This document shows positions 12,488 to 24,905 of a stretch of DNA of 64,000 nucleotides, piece by piece (within the stretch, counting starts at the first letter, position 1; every line of letters starts with the position of its first letter). Location: positions 22,823,121-22,887,120 of the forward strand of contig NC_090730.1 of assembly GCF_036898095.1 (NCBI RefSeq), written 5' to 3'. This DNA comes from Palaemon carinicauda. Its lineage: Eukaryota; Arthropoda; Malacostraca; Decapoda; Palaemonidae. The position numbers and the translations under genes were made by a program. The notes beneath the pieces are model-generated. The model did no database searches. It was not told where the DNA came from and saw only the letters and a program-made list of their open reading frames with translations.

Positions 12488-12504
12488 AAATCAATCAATC
12501 AATC
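12488..12504 (+). repeat. LINE 3' tail, (AATC)n
   Basis: Four tandem AATC-type repeats end the LINE, and DIRS-II sequence resumes immediately after. A short simple-repeat 3' tail is typical of I-like LINEs. Confidence 0.7.
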
Positions 12505-12511
12505 GACCTCT

Positions 12512-13620
12512 ACCACAAGCTCACAAGCTATAGCTTTGCTATGATTGTACGCCTGGAGACTACCTAGTACCTCCTCTCTCACAGAGGCTTTTGGCAATAA
12601 GTTGTGAAGAGGTTATCTAGATATCTGAGGAATTCCTCAGCATCAGTCTACCAGACAAAGTGTAACATCTTCTGTGGCTGGTGACATGAGAAAGCGTATC
12701 TCTCCACTCGATACCTCTATTCCAGCAATAGTGGAATCATCGAGTATTTGCAAGAGGAAAAGACCCCCCCTTTTCAGTTTCAACGGGTAAAGACAATCAC
12801 TCAACCTTGAGCCTCGCCTTCAAACTGAAAGGAAGGGACATCCCCTCATCGCTAGATCTTTCCTAATTCATGCAGACTTACAACTTGCATTTTTCCAGTC
12901 AGAATTGAGACCTCCCTCTTGGAACATGGTTCAAGTTCTCCGGTCTCTAAGGAGACCTTACGTTCCACTTCACCAGGCAACAAATTTTCACCTCGTTTAG
13001 AAGACAGTGTTCCTACACACTTTGACAGCAGCCAAACGAGTCAAGGAACTTCATGGTCTCTCTTTCGACATCGCCCATTAATGAGAAAGGTGAAAGGCAA
13101 CGTTCAGTTTCGTCCCCGAGTATGTTGCCAGACACAGTCTCCAGAGGTGACGGATCTTACACAAGTGTCTACTCGGTAACTGTTGATCCAGATCATCTGT
13201 TACTGTACCCGAGGTAAGGTATGAGGCTCTACCTTAAGAGAACGGCAACAGCCCACCTGAGTCCCTTCTCTTGTCATCACCACTGGGAGAGACAAAAGGA
13301 GGATCTCCAAAACATCATCTCTGCTGGATTCACAGAGTCACCAATTATGCCCTGAATCCAGATTCTCATCCAACATGTCGACTCATGAGGTCAGAGGCAC
13401 AGCTATGCCCCTGGCCCTTCTAAGCAGATAACTCTGACGCAGGTTTTACAAGCAAGGGTGTGAATGCTCCAGGTGACTTTCACAACCTTTCTCCTGCAAG
13501 ACGTGACCCACAAGAACTCGATACAATCTCTATTGGTCCTGTAGTGGCTGCCTAACAGCTGGTTGTATACCTTAAGCTCCTTATTGGACAAGTAGCAGAA
13601 GGTTGAGGGCGCTATTACCC
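12512..13620 (+). pseudogene. DIRS-II tyrosine recombinase remnant
   Basis: Fragments match a DIRS YR in order: AAKRVKELHGLSFDI (about 13027-13072), which carries the first catalytic Arg region; HEVRGTAMPLALLSR (13385-13429), carrying the HxxR motif; and a fragment with LLQDVTHKNSIQS (about 13491-13530), the conserved block near the C-terminus. Frames change repeatedly and stops are frequent. The enzyme class performs site-specific recombination of circular cDNA into the genome. This copy cannot be functional. Confidence 0.7.
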
Positions 13621-14103
13621 AGTTTTAGTCTGCGTGAATTAAAAGATTTGACTGGCTCTTATTCTTTTCTTTTTCCTCCTGTCTCTTGGGGAAAGCAGCT
13701 TCCTGGGTTCTCTGCATAAGCTGACCTCAAACAACTGCAGGTAAACCATGCTCCCTTGTGTACCTAGTATTAAGCTAATACTGTTGCGTCCCCATACCCT
13801 GGCGAGGTGGTATTGGGAAAGTCTTGGTTACAACAGTATTTCCTACAAAATAACTCGGAATAACTTTACCTAGACAGTCACACTTCTAAATATCTCGACA
13901 CACAGCTTGCGTAGGCCGCGGACCTTGCGTAGCAAGGTTTTAGCGAAGTGCAAGGGCTCCTTATTGTTGAGTACTAAGATACTCAGATAAGGATCCACCA
14001 GGTAAAGCCAAAAGCCAGATTGTCAGGGACGTCCAACCTTCGTAATGGGTGAGTTACCGCTAAATAAATAGCGTTTGTTTGCATTCCAATTACGGAACAA
14101 ATG

Positions 14104-14408
14104 GCAAATTTGTAGATAATTTGTATTTTTCCTAACGATACAAACCTTAGCTATTTATACAAACTTGCCCGCCAACCCTATCCCCCTTGAAGTCCTATCT
14201 CCAAGCAAAGTGAGCTAAATCACCGGTGTGTGAGAGGGAGAGGTAGCAAGCTACCGTCCTCCTTACCCCCCACTAACTAGCGGTGTGGGTAGTTAACCCT
14301 CGCTAAATTTTAATGGCTCGTCATTTCAGCTTCGCAGAAAGTAAAACCCCTAAATAAATAGCTAAGGTTTGTAGCGTTAGGAAAAATACAAATTATCTAC
14401 GAATTTGT
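14104..14408. repeat. Terminal inverted repeat pair of DIRS-II
   Basis: The arm at 14104-14158 (GCAAATTTGTAGATAATTTG...) is the reverse complement, with few mismatches, of the arm at 14355-14408, separated by about 195 bp. The pair lies just downstream of the YR remains and probably represents the right terminal repeat with its internal complementary partner. Confidence 0.75.
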
Positions 14409-14589
14409 CATATTTTGAAGAAATCCCCCCTTTCATTTGCACTAAATATTTTATTGTGTCTTGGCACACAAGAGCTGTTTTTGTTTTTACAGTTGAAAAC
14501 AATCTTCATTATATTCCACTATTTTTATGGTATTATATCATCATATATTTTTTTTTATTTTGCTTTTTTCTATTCATTTGGTGATGGGT

Positions 14590-15045
14590 TTTTGCTATTG
14601 GCTTAGTGAAAAGTTTTTAAGGATTTTAAGTGATCAGTCTATCCAAAAGAAATATGTTTTGATTATTTCATTTTACACTGTTTCGAGTCAGCTACTGACT
14701 CTCGTCTTAATTTGTTGTCTATTAAATTTTGTATTCCTGATCTGTCATTCAGTTCTTTATGCATGTTGCACAAGATTTTTTAATAATTCTGTCCATCTTT
14801 TTCATTCAGACCTTCCTAGACTTTACCATCCTGTATGCAATACTAGTTGTGCAATTAATTTCAACAGTCTTGCTTTCATCATAACTCTCAAAAATACACA
14901 GTATTCTAGAAGTTATTTTTTCAGCTGTGGACAGATTGTGGAATGATTTTCCTAATCAGCCAATTGAATATGTGGAACTTGAGAAGTTCAAACTTGAAGT
15001 GAATATTTTTGTTAAACAGGTTGACATGAGTTTCTCTTAAAAAAT
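14590..15045 (+). mobile_element. LINE 3' fragment (RT C-terminal end)
   Basis: A degenerate fragment in shifting frames: KFLRILSDQSIQKKYVL (about 14610-14660), resembling the SFKIFGDQSSLKNCF block of the LINE at 63.1 kb, then SDLPRLYHP, then RLWNDFPNQPIEYVELEKF (about 14930-14985). The ending GTTAAACAGGTTGACATGAG recurs near 28540. These are the C-terminal blocks of a jockey/CR1-like RT ORF2. The 5' part is absent, as with usual LINE truncation. Confidence 0.65.
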
Positions 15046-15505
15046 ATTTTAACTTTATTAATGATCGTAAGGTATTTCATGTTCAGGTAGTCGTCTACTT
15101 ACGACTGTTCGACTTTATGAGCCCTTTTTTTACTGTGATAACATCACAAGTCTGTTGGGAATAGAACACTAACAGGACAAATATTTCCTTAGAAATAATC
15201 TATTTTCTTTTATTATAAAATAGAACTTATTTTTCTTGGCAAGTTATTATTTTATTATATTGATAATATACAGTATCCATTTTAAATAGAATACACATTA
15301 AGAAAAATTTTAATATCTGTTAAGTTCATATCATATGTATAGTGACATATATCCGGCAGAAAGCGAGCAGTCAAAATGAATGATGTCCTTTCAATAGGTA
15401 AAGATTAATATTAGTAAATAGTAACAATACAAAGTATTTTATGGGTCTGTATCGGATATGTGCACTGTACTACTTAGCATAAATTTGACTCAACTGGGAT
15501 AGAAT
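15046..15505. other. No recognisable feature
   Basis: AT-rich sequence. I see no open frame, repeat or motif I can assign. Confidence 0.5.
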
Positions 15506-16142
15506 TATTATTATTATTATTATTATTACCTGTTAAGCTACAACCCTAGTGAGAAAATCAGGATGCTGTAAGCCCAAGGGCTCCTACAGGGAAAATAGCC
15601 CAGTGAGGAAAGGAAATAAGGAAAAACTACAAGAGAAGTTTAAGAACATTATTAAAATGAATCTTTCATACATAATTCATAAAAACTTGCAAATAACAAG
15701 AGGATAAAATCTTCAAAGTAATAAGAGGAAGAGAAACAAGATAGAATAGTGTGCCCGAGTGTACCCTCAAGCAAGAGATCTTTAACCCAGGACAGTGGAA
15801 GACTATGGTACAGAGGCTATGGCACTACCCAAAACTCGAGAGCAATGGTTTGATTTTGGAATGTCCTTCTCCTAGAAGAACTGCTTACCATATCTAAAGA
15901 GTCTCATCTACCGTTACCAAGAGTAAAGTATCCACTGAGCAATTAGAGTGCTGAAGTTAACCTTTTCAGAGAAGAAGAATTGTTTGGTAATTTCAGTGTT
16001 GTCAAGTATATGAGGAAAGAGGAGAATGTGTAAAGAATAGGGCAGACTATTCTTTGTATGTGTCGGCAAAGATGGAATGAGCTGTGAACAGAGATAGGGA
16101 TCCAATGTAGTACTGTCTGGGTAGCCAAAGGACCCGATTTTA
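15506..16142 (+). repeat. 650-bp (ATT)n-ended dispersed repeat, copy 1
   Basis: The copy begins with (ATT)n, followed by GCTACAACCCTAGTGAGAAA, then AAGGGCTCCTACAGGGAAAA, AGTGTACCCTCAAGCAAGAG and a right end near GTACTGTCTGGGTAGCCAAA. The same ordered blocks occur at 18143-18824 (reverse), 29713-30306 (reverse) and 60146-60785 (forward). It has no credible ORF. Class unknown; a non-autonomous retroposon with a simple-repeat tail is plausible. Confidence 0.85.
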
Positions 16143-16148
16143 AGCACC

Positions 16149-17774
16149 TACCGTAATTTTATTTGCTTCATATCTGATAGTAGATCGATATTCGTCTAAT
16201 GAAAGTACAGTACAGGTAATAGGATAAATATTTTCTTAGGAATATATTTTCTTTTATTTCTTAAAAATGAAATACTTGATATATACATATCTCAAGTCTG
16301 GCAATGTCATAGTTCTGACGAAAGGCAAACTGGCAAATCGAGTGATATCCTTTCTATGCTTTACCGTGTAGTATTAGTATTCCCATTATCGAAACAATCA
16401 AATGATGATACCAAGAATTTCTAATAATGTCTAAAGAAATATGAAGATTTAACAATGAAGTAAAAATTGAGAGTGAGTGTGTGTATTCATATAATAACTA
16501 CATTATATACAATACTCTTGTATCATGCTAGTTGATGTTAAAATATAGTGAGTTATAATCTTCAGCATTGTCTATGTTTTATAACTTGATCAACACTTCG
16601 GTTTATGCTTTCCAAATCAGCTAATTGAGACAAACTACCAAAAGATATTTGTATTTCCTAAAGAACAAATTATTACTTCTAACGTCATTTTATTTGAATT
16701 ATTTCTCTCATATTTTATTTACTGTTAGTGGCATAGATAGAAGTTTATCAAAGTTTTATCCATGTTGCTGGTGCATGATAATTTATAGTTTTTAGAAACT
16801 TATCTATTATGTTGTGTTATAAGAAAACATTTTTTTATGGCTTTCAGACACTGTCATGTTATCTTCTATATTCGACATTTTCATTTAATTACGCGATATA
16901 CACACTTATAAGTTCCCACTAATCCTTCTGTTTTGTTTCCTCTAGTTTTGAACACAGCTTTTCCCGATTCCAAACACAATAGCAGCTATGAACATTGTTT
17001 GATTTCTCACCTTCAACCACAGCATTAATGTTTCTTGAATTTCCTCTATAGTGAATATGCTACTTAACTTTGTAACAACTACAGGAATTTTTTACTATCG
17101 TACGGTGATTGAAATACGATAAAAAAAAACCGCTATCTCATTCGACTGTTCATGACAAAACAGTTAGTTTTTGTCTGTTGGTTATTGTAGCTGTATGTGT
17201 TTACACAATTATTATTACATCTTTTATCATCCTCTTAATTTTTTACTTGTTGAACTAGAAGATGGTTTACAGAAATGGAGTAAAGGAGGTTAGTCTGTTG
17301 TAATTTGGTTTTTCGAACCAGGAAATCTTATGATACTGGAGATATAGAAACCATATTTTATGGGCTAAAATTGGGGGTCGCACAATGAAACCTATGATAT
17401 TGTTTAACATATTGGTGTTGATGTATTCATTATGAAGATATTTTGAACAATTTAAGAAACTATATAAATGATACTCCTTGTTATTTGTGTGTGCAGATAT
17501 TGTTGATAAAGTAGCAGGATCTTGAAATCAGCTGATCACTGCTAAAGATAATAAAAAAAAATTGGTGATAGTTAATTGTTGAAATTCTCCCTAAATGGAA
17601 AAATAAATACAAATAGGCTTTAATAAAGCATGCGTTAATCATATGAACAAAGAAAAGTGATTAAAGATATACACTAAGAAAATATCGATAAAATATGACC
17701 AAAATTATTTCAGCATCATGACACAAAATAATAAATCTACAGAAAGTTCAATTCATTACTTCTAACGTTTAGTT
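16149..17774. other. No recognisable feature
   Basis: About 1.6 kb of AT-rich DNA with only short open frames. No exon-like segment with splice sites convinced me, and no repeat copy seen elsewhere in the window is present. Confidence 0.5.
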
Positions 17775-17896
17775 TATTTATTTCCTTTCCCTACTCGGCT
17801 ATTTTCCATGATGGAGCATTAGTATTTGAACCATTTTGATTTCCAACTACGGTTTAATTAAGCTTAGTTGGTAATGATAATAATAATAATAATGAG
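17775..17896 (-). repeat. 650-bp repeat, short degenerate fragment
   Basis: TTTCCTTTCCCTACTCGGCT followed by TTCCAACTACGG and a TAATAATAA run corresponds to the (ATT)n end of the 650-bp repeat in reverse orientation. Only about 120 bp survives. Confidence 0.6.
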
Positions 17897-18142
17897 ACAG
17901 TAGTTGGGCTCTGTTATCTACTGATCCACTTACTCTATTTATCCACAGCTGTCTTTAAGGAAAGTAAAAGAGGAGGTTTATTAATGTTTTATTTCATTAT
18001 CAACCTTCAGAAAATAAATTCACTCTTCCTATTATTATTTTCACCACATCAAACATTAAAACCTCTGTGAACTCCAGGAAATTAGGAAAAAGATGCTCAA
18101 GTCTGCATCACTTTTATTCAGCCTTGTTAATTATTGAGCTCT

Positions 18143-18781
18143 AGCCACCCGTTGAGATACTACCGCTAGAGAGTTATGGGGTTCTTTGACTGGCCAGACA
18201 GTACTTCATTGGATCCTTCTCTCTGGTTACGGTTCATTTTCCCTTTGCCTACACATACACCGAATAGTCTGGCCTATTTTTTAAAGGTTCTCTGTCTTCA
18301 TACACCTAAAAACACTGAGATTACAAAACAATTCTTCTTCACCCAAGGGGTTAAATACTGCACTGAAATTGTTCAGTGGCTACTTTGCTCTTGTTAAGGG
18401 TAGAAGAGACTCATTAGCTATGGTAAGTGGCTCTTCTAGGAGAAGGACACTCCAAAATTGAACCATTGTTCTGTAGTCTTTGGTAGTGTCATAGCCTCTG
18501 TACCATGGTGTTCCACTGTCTTGGGTTAGAGTTCTCTTGCTTGAGGGTACACTCAGGCACACTTTTCTATTTAATTTCTGTTCATCTTGTTTTGTTAAAG
18601 TTTTTATAGTTCATATAGGAAATATTTATTTTAATGTTGTTACTGTTTTTAATATATTTTATTTTTCCTTGTTTCCTTTCCTTACTGGGCTATTTTCCCT
18701 GTTGGAGCCCTTGGGCTTATAGCATTCTGCTGTTCCAATTAGGGCTGTATCTTAGCAAGTAACAACAACAACAATAATAAT

Positions 18782-18822
<41 letters not shown>

Positions 18823-18824
18823 TA
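18143..18824 (-). repeat. 650-bp (ATT)n-ended dispersed repeat, copy 2
   Basis: Reverse-orientation, near full-length copy. It starts with the distal end (AGCCACCCGTTGAGATACTA), contains GAGGGTACACTCAGGCACAC, and ends at TTAGCAAGTAACAACAAC followed by (TAA)n. The block order mirrors copy 1. Confidence 0.88.
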
Positions 18825-18829
18825 ATTAA

Positions 18830-19367
18830 TAATAGATGTAAATGTCAGGATGCCTCCAAAATTTTTATTATTGTTGTTCTGGGATTTGAGTTGCTGAATT
18901 GATATTCCAAACAAAAGGTATCCATAGATAGTATCATAAAGTTGGTGGTGGCTCCTCGGTCCACCGGCTGCATTAAGGGAATGGTGCTGGCAGCAGTAAA
19001 CAAATAAAATTTTTAAGTGATGGCATAAAAATAAATTGCAGGGTTGTCAAAAATTTGAAAATTCTGAAGAGGATTTCTATTCTCTATAGAGTATCTTTTC
19101 TCTTAGAGTTAAAGCAATTTACAAAATTATATAAGAAAACGTTAGTGAATTTCATGCCTGTATTTGACTATAAAGAGACTGGGAATACCAAAATAGGGTT
19201 AGCTGATGTGGTCATTAGTAGAGACTTCATACATTATTGATCCATTTCCTGCAAGCAGAAATACTACCGATTATTTCTTATGCTTTGTGTTTAGGTTTTC
19301 TCTTTTTCTGTGTGGTGAAATTCATAAATACCATGTTTGGGTATTGTAGCCTCATTTATTTATCATT
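18830..19367. other. No recognisable feature
   Basis: Mostly AT-rich. The 61-codon open frame at 19055-19240 has no recognisable domain and no flanking splice evidence. Confidence 0.45.
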
Positions 19368-19734
19368 TTCTGGGTCGACCTGTGACGGCCGGTGAAAAGG
19401 TCCTTCTTTCTACTTTATCTGATATAAATCTCCCAAATATACCAGAGAAAATAAAAGCATGGACTGCAGAGGTTACTACCCTCGCGCGAGCACCTCGTGA
19501 GTGTCGTGTATACATCAGGGGCGTGTGAAAGCCACTATTCACAGGCTGTCTTCCAATTAGATAACTCCTTCATCAAAGGGAAGGGCCATAACAAAGACCT
19601 CAGAAACCCCACTTGGACCACGCCCCGTCACCCACACGAACGCCTTCTAGGTCATCCTTCTGTTTTGGACTTGCCCGCAAAGTCGCAGTGTGTTTGTGTT
19701 TGGTGTTTTCGCAAGTGGTTGTCGTTAATTCAAC

Positions 19735-19854
19735 ATGACTGACGCTGCTACTTCACCTTTACCAATGTTAAGTACCATAGTTTGTTTTGACAGTTTTTTC
19801 AGTACCGGGCATTTGTTCTCTTTCCAGTAATGTGGATTTTAATTTTGGAAGCAG
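19735..19854 (+). other. Conserved leader ORF start (copy A)
   Basis: The ATG at 19735 opens MTDAATSPLPMLSTI..., the same start found in copy B (minus strand, from 49340) and copy C (52946). A TAA stops it after about 32 codons here. It may be the first coding exon of gag or an upstream ORF; the sequence does not decide. Confidence 0.4.
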
Positions 19855-20527
19855 CTTGACCTTCCTCGGTGACGGCAGCCATTTTAATTTTGTTTGCTTC
19901 GGTAGTTTTTCAAGTTAATATTGCCCATCTGGTACTCTGTCATCTAGGTTATATCACTTACGTTTTATGACCATGTTTATTATCATTATTTTATTATTGT
20001 TTTTATTATGGTATTTTTTTGCTAGCAAGTCCAATTTGGACGAACGAAGAATAACGATCTAGCCTTTGTTATTGTTTATGTACACGCCTCAGGAAGGTGC
20101 TCGTTTTAGGCTATATCTTTATATTTATTTGTTACGTTGTCGTTATTCTTTGTTCTTGGTTATTACAATTTTATCGTTATTTTTATCATATTGTGTGATT
20201 TGGTTCTTTATAATGTAACCATGAGAACGTGAGCATAGAGTGCTCGTTTTCTGTTACTACAGTTACGAGTTACCCTTTCTCTCGTTTTCTTTCTTAAGCT
20301 CGGTAAGGAGAGGTGGTTTTCCCGTTTTCTGTTTTATACGATCACGAGTTATTCCTGCCTCCGCTTCTTCTCCGGGTTTATAATATTATGTTTTATGGTA
20401 TTTACGTTTTATTGATGTGGTTACTGATAATATAGCTAGCATTATTAATAGGTTCCGTTAGTGTATGAGTCATTATTTTGGGATCGCTTTATGCCGACAC
20501 CCGTAGCTCCGTTCTCTTCGGAACGTT

Positions 20528-20807
20528 CACCGCCTTGAGTTATACTCTGCTATAATGGATACTCATTGGGTTGGGAACTAGTCAAATATTTGGAGTGCAA
20601 CGGTGAAACCCGGCACTCAGACTTCGGCTTCGGCCTTATGCATGCGAACCTTTTTTCATGATTAATCACCGCCTTGAGTTATACTCCGCTATAATGGATA
20701 CTCATTGGGTTGGGAACTAGTCAGATATTTGGAGTGCAACGGTGAAATCCGGCACTCAGACTCCGGCTGCGGCCATATGCACACGAATCCTTTTTCATGG
20801 ATAATCA
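20528..20807 (+). repeat. 139-bp tandem duplication in DIRS A leader
   Basis: Two adjacent units, starting CACCGCCTTGAGTTATACT at 20528 and 20667, share the motifs GGATACTCATTGGGTTGGGA and GGAGTGCAACGGTGAAA. Copy C has one such unit and copy B one plus other repeats, so the leader is variable between copies. Confidence 0.88.
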
Positions 20808-21476
20808 CAATTTCATTATTACGGTCCTTTTTCATCGAATCTCCGGCTTAACCGGATATCACACAGACGTTCAGCATTGAGGTTAATATTATCTTACCGC
20901 TGATGTTCACGTTTTCACTATGACGGACCTTTGTCACCGGATCTCCGGTGGCAACAGAGATCACTCAGACGTTCAGAACCGGGGTTAACATTATTTTACT
21001 GATGAGGTTTATAGTTAGATGTTACGTGGTTACTGGATATTAGTATATTAGTTTGTAGCTCTAGCTAACAATTTTAAAAATCATATTAGTCACACATAAT
21101 TAATGTTATTTATATCTATTGATTCATCTGTTCACTGACCAGTCTCTCAAGTAACAGTAAATGGCCTCTCATGGCATGGTTGGTTTCGACCTGGCTTTTC
21201 ATTAGAAGGGGCTAACGTTCGATCCCAAGTACTGAGTAGAAATTTATTTCTATTTGAACACCATGTTGTATGGATATTTATCCATATATATATATATACA
21301 TATTTATAATTAAATATATGCATAAATATAGACATATGTATTATATACATGTACAAATTTATACATAAACATGTATATTATTATTTATAGATAATTTGGT
21401 TGATCCCAGCCTGTGAATAGGAGCACTAACCAGAGTTTCAAGGAACACCCAGACTTATGTCTCCTTTCTTTTACAG

Positions 21477-23150
21477 AAGGTCCGCCTACATGGTATGGTT
21501 CCCGGAGTCATGCACGCTCTGCTACGAGCTTTCCTCCCTACTCCTGACCGATGATGTAAGTTGGTTCTAATTTGTTTCTTTTTGGTATCCTTTGGCGATG
21601 ATTTAATTTGTTCTGGATTTATGTATACATTGCTTATTGAAGAGAACGGTCTTCTCCTTCATCACTAATCCCCTCTCTTCTTTCAGGATGATGAAGAATC
21701 TCTCCGACCTGCAAGAGCGGCTCTCCGCCCTTGGGTATCAAGATTTGGAAGGAATGCTCCATCTGGCGGACTCTATCTCCTCGGCGTGTCCTCTCTAGGG
21801 TTGGACGTCGACCCCATGGACGGGCAGGTAGGTGGTGATGAGTTTTGAGCCTTCAGCTTTGCCATTATCTGCGTCACCAGCCTAGGACCCTCAAAGGATC
21901 CTGATGTTCATATTACCTTGCATAAAACCGTGACTGCTAAAAGTCAGGGATAGGGTTAAAGAGCAGATACAACACATTCTAGGGCAAGCCAAGGAGCTAT
22001 GACGGAGTTCAAAGATATGGTGGCGAATCTGATCCGCTCAGGAACTCGGATGTCTCCCCCTACAGCCCCAGACGCATCGAAGTAACCTCCTTCGATAAAA
22101 ACAACACAAAGAAATTTGCCTTACATGTCCCATATATAGATGGTACCATAACTCTGGAGGGCATAGACGTCCGCCCTCTGGAGGTCCTAGAATTTACTCT
22201 CAGGGACTAGAATTCCCATTCATTGGATTCGTTCGATTGAAAGAGCATGCCTTGGTTAGGTTAGACAAGGTACCGAAGGTAACGGTAATATTTCCTAAAG
22301 AGCAGGCCCAATCTGTCTGGACCAGGATGTTGTCGGTCTGGGGGTACGCTAATTCCAAGCTCACCCACACAATGGGTCTATGCCATATCTACAACTGCTC
22401 TCATTATTACCTTGCCTATTATGGATAAATTGACAGGTCTTACTATTCAAGTTGTCAAAGAAGGTTCGGCCATGCCAGCTCTTAAAGAGACGGACCCCAC
22501 CTCGGGGAGTCCCTAGCCTTGATTTATCCCACTGAGACTTTGTTTCGGATATTCACGAAGAACCAATCTCTGTCCTACCAATTCGACCTACACGCTTTGT
22601 GGTCTGCTCAGGTTAGTTGTAGGAAATACGTTCTGTCTGAGGCCTCTATCAGACATGAACCGAGCAGGCTGATAGCTTCCTCCTGCTGGGGTGAAACCCT
22701 CTTCCCTCAGGAGGAGGTGAACAAGGTTCTACAAGATGATACGAGAGCAAACCAAAATTGCAGGTGAGGCGGGGCCTCACTGCCAAAAAGAAGGTCGAAG
22801 ACCAAAAGCAAGCTTTCTTCAAGAAGAAGCAGACAGTTACCCTCTACATCAATAGTCAATTACCCACTCGTCATCACTGTCTTCCTCTGATTCGACGTCT
22901 ATGCATCCGAATCCCCCTCATCAGGTGGTCTACCTCACTGATTCCCCAGGTACACAGCCCAACCCCGTTTGGATGTCCTCGCCTGCATACAGCCCTAGCT
23001 CCGAACCCTCAGGTTCCTTTCGTGGACACCAGAGAGAAAGCTACAGGAGTAGAAGACAGTTCCGTCATCGAGGCGGACCTAGGAAAAAGGGGGCTCGGGG
23101 AAGGAAAGGACCTAGATTCACTCCCTCACAACGAGGTGGTCCCGGTAGGG
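21477..23150 (+). pseudogene. DIRS copy A gag-like ORF1 (broken)
   Basis: Exon-like start after TTTCTTTTACAG at 21477, GTAAGT donor at 21556, acceptor TTCTTTCAG before 21687. The coding then runs DDEESLRPARAALRPWV and meets TGA at the deletion junction GGDEF-stop (about 21846). Relative to copy C, about 110 bp of the Cys-rich exon, a block after PYLL/LYLL and about 130 bp after GGDE are missing; copy B shares these losses. Further right are KEHALVRLDKVPK (22237 onward), SCWGETLFPQEEVNKVLQD (about 22678) and a Pro/Arg/Gly-rich tail to about 23150, probably nucleic-acid binding. Multiple stops and frameshifts. Confidence 0.75.
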
Positions 23151-24905
23151 GAGAGACTTTACCACTTTCGAGACCATTGGACCTTCGGTCCGTGGGCTCA
23201 TAGCATAATCTCTAAAGGTTTGAGGTGGAAATGGCCAGAAGGTCCTCCTCCTCCACCAGTGACCTTCTCCCAGAAATCCACTCCCATCATGAAAGAGTAC
23301 ACCACAGAGTTACTCAAGAAGAAAGCAATCAAACGGGACCGATCACTGAAGTTCCAAGGCCGCCTGTTCACAATTCCGAAGAAAGGCTTGTCGGCATTGA
23401 GAGTGGACCTGGACTTGTCAAAGCTAAACTCTTACATTCTCTGCAACAAGTTCCTGTTGTTGACTATCTCTCAGGTACGGACCTTACTTCCCCGTGGGGC
23501 CGTCACCACCTCTGTCGATCTTACCGACGACTATTATCATGTGCCTATAGCTCGAAACTTCTCTTCTTATCTGCGTTTCCGCCTAGGCAGGAAAGCCTTT
23601 GCGTTCAAGACATGCCCTTCGGCCTCAACATTGATCCCAGGATATTCACGAGACTGGGAGAGACAGTGTTAGAACAACTCAGAAACCAAGAGATACAGAT
23701 CATTGCTGATCTGGATGGTTGGCTCATTTGGGCCCGGTCGGCCATAGAAGGCAACAGAGTTACAAAGGAAGTACAGTACTTCGATTTCTCGACAACCTGT
23801 GATTTCGGGTCAATCTCCAAAAGTCTCGCCTGCAACCATCAGGCCACTTAGAATGGTTAGCCATTCAGTGGGACCTTTCGAAGCACACGTCTCTCCCTTC
23901 CAAAAAGGTAAGAGGAATAGCTTCCAAGATCAAGAATTTTCTCAAACACAAACAGGTGTCCAGAAGAGCCTTATAAAGTATCCTCGGCCTTCTCCAATTC
24001 ACTTCAGTAACAGATCTCCTATTAAAAGCCAAACTCAAAGACATCAATCGAGTTTGGAGAAAGAGAGCTACAGTACCTTTCAGAGAAAAGGTCTCGAAGA
24101 TCCCCTCTGTCTTGAAAATGAGACTACACCCATGGTCCGAACCGAAGAACCTCTCCAAATCGGTTCCTCTACAATTCCCACCTCCACAAGTGACATTCCA
24201 TACAGCCGCGTCTCTAAGTGGATGGGAGGATTACGTACTCCGAACATCAGATGTTTCAGGGCTCTTGGTCACCCGCCATGAAACAGTCCCATATCAATGT
24301 TCTCGAAGCCATGGCAGTGTTCTTGACCCTGAAGAGACACTCTCCTCCGAGGTCGACCCACATCAGAGTAGTGTCAGACAGCGCAGACGTAGTACACTGC
24401 GTCAACAGGGGAGGATCCAAGTCACCCAACCTGAATCAGATCCTGGTCACTATCTTCGCCTGGGCAACAGAAAAGAACTGGTTCCTGTCAGCAACTCACC
24501 TAGTGGGAGTCCAGAATGTGAGAGCGGACTCACTATCCAGGACGAAACCACTGGAGTCAGAACGGTCTCTAGACATAATTTCATTCCGATGGATACTCAG
24601 ACTGGTTCCGGGCCTCCAGGTAGATGTATTCGCAACTCAGATGAATCACAAACTTCCTTGTTATGTGACCCCAACCCTGGACCCTCAGGCTTATGTCATG
24701 GACACATTACCCAGAGATTGAAACCATTAGAAGAAGATTTACCTATTTCCCCCAGTGAATCTTCTAATGAAACTTTTACACAAACTACGCTCCTTCCGGG
24801 GCGCAGTGGCTTTAGTACCACCTCACTGGCCAAGAACAGTTGGTTTCCTCTCCTCCTCGAGTTGAAACTCCGTCCCTTCTGGATCTCGTTCCCCAAACTG
24901 ACCCA
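23140..24905 (+). pseudogene. DIRS copy A RT / RNase H (catalytic residues lost)
   Basis: The RT begins VPVGERLYHFRDHWTF, then KKKAIKRDRSLKFQGRLF, LDLSKLNSYIL and SVDLTDDYYHVPIA. The active-site block reads IADLDGWLIWA (about 23700-23733) where DIRS RTs normally have LDDWL, so the second Asp is Gly. In RNase H the first catalytic Asp of HTDASLSGW is Ala (HTAASLSGW, about 24199-24225); SDSADVVHCVNRGG and VDVFATQMNHKLPCY follow. Frames shift near 23600 and in 23860-24110. RNA-dependent DNA synthesis by this copy is not expected. Confidence 0.82.

Larger units (their letters stand above)
6690..12504 (+). mobile_element. LINE with RNase H (I-like group), decayed
   Basis: A non-LTR retrotransposon inserted in DIRS-II. 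Order: putative 5' UTR (about 6690-7215), ORF1 with zinc knuckles (7216-8805), ORF2 with endonuclease, RT and RNase H (8821-12382), a short 3' UTR, and an (AATC)n tail at 12488-12504. An RNase H domain plus a zinc-knuckle ORF1 is characteristic of I-like LINEs; the exact clade is uncertain. The left boundary is estimated from where DIRS-like coding stops. Many frameshifts, stops and an RT deletion make it inactive. Confidence 0.8.
12512..14408 (+). mobile_element. DIRS-type retrotransposon 'DIRS-II', right part
   Basis: This continuation of DIRS-II beyond the LINE has tyrosine-recombinase remains (12512-13620) and about 790 bp of non-coding 3' sequence ending in a long inverted repeat (14104-14408). 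The inverted arms fit the terminal architecture of DIRS elements. Heavily decayed. Confidence 0.65.

Noticed and set aside
16149..17774. tRNA or other RNA genes in the quiet AT-rich stretches
   Set aside because: No cloverleaf or recognisable promoter boxes were found on reading; not excluded by computation.
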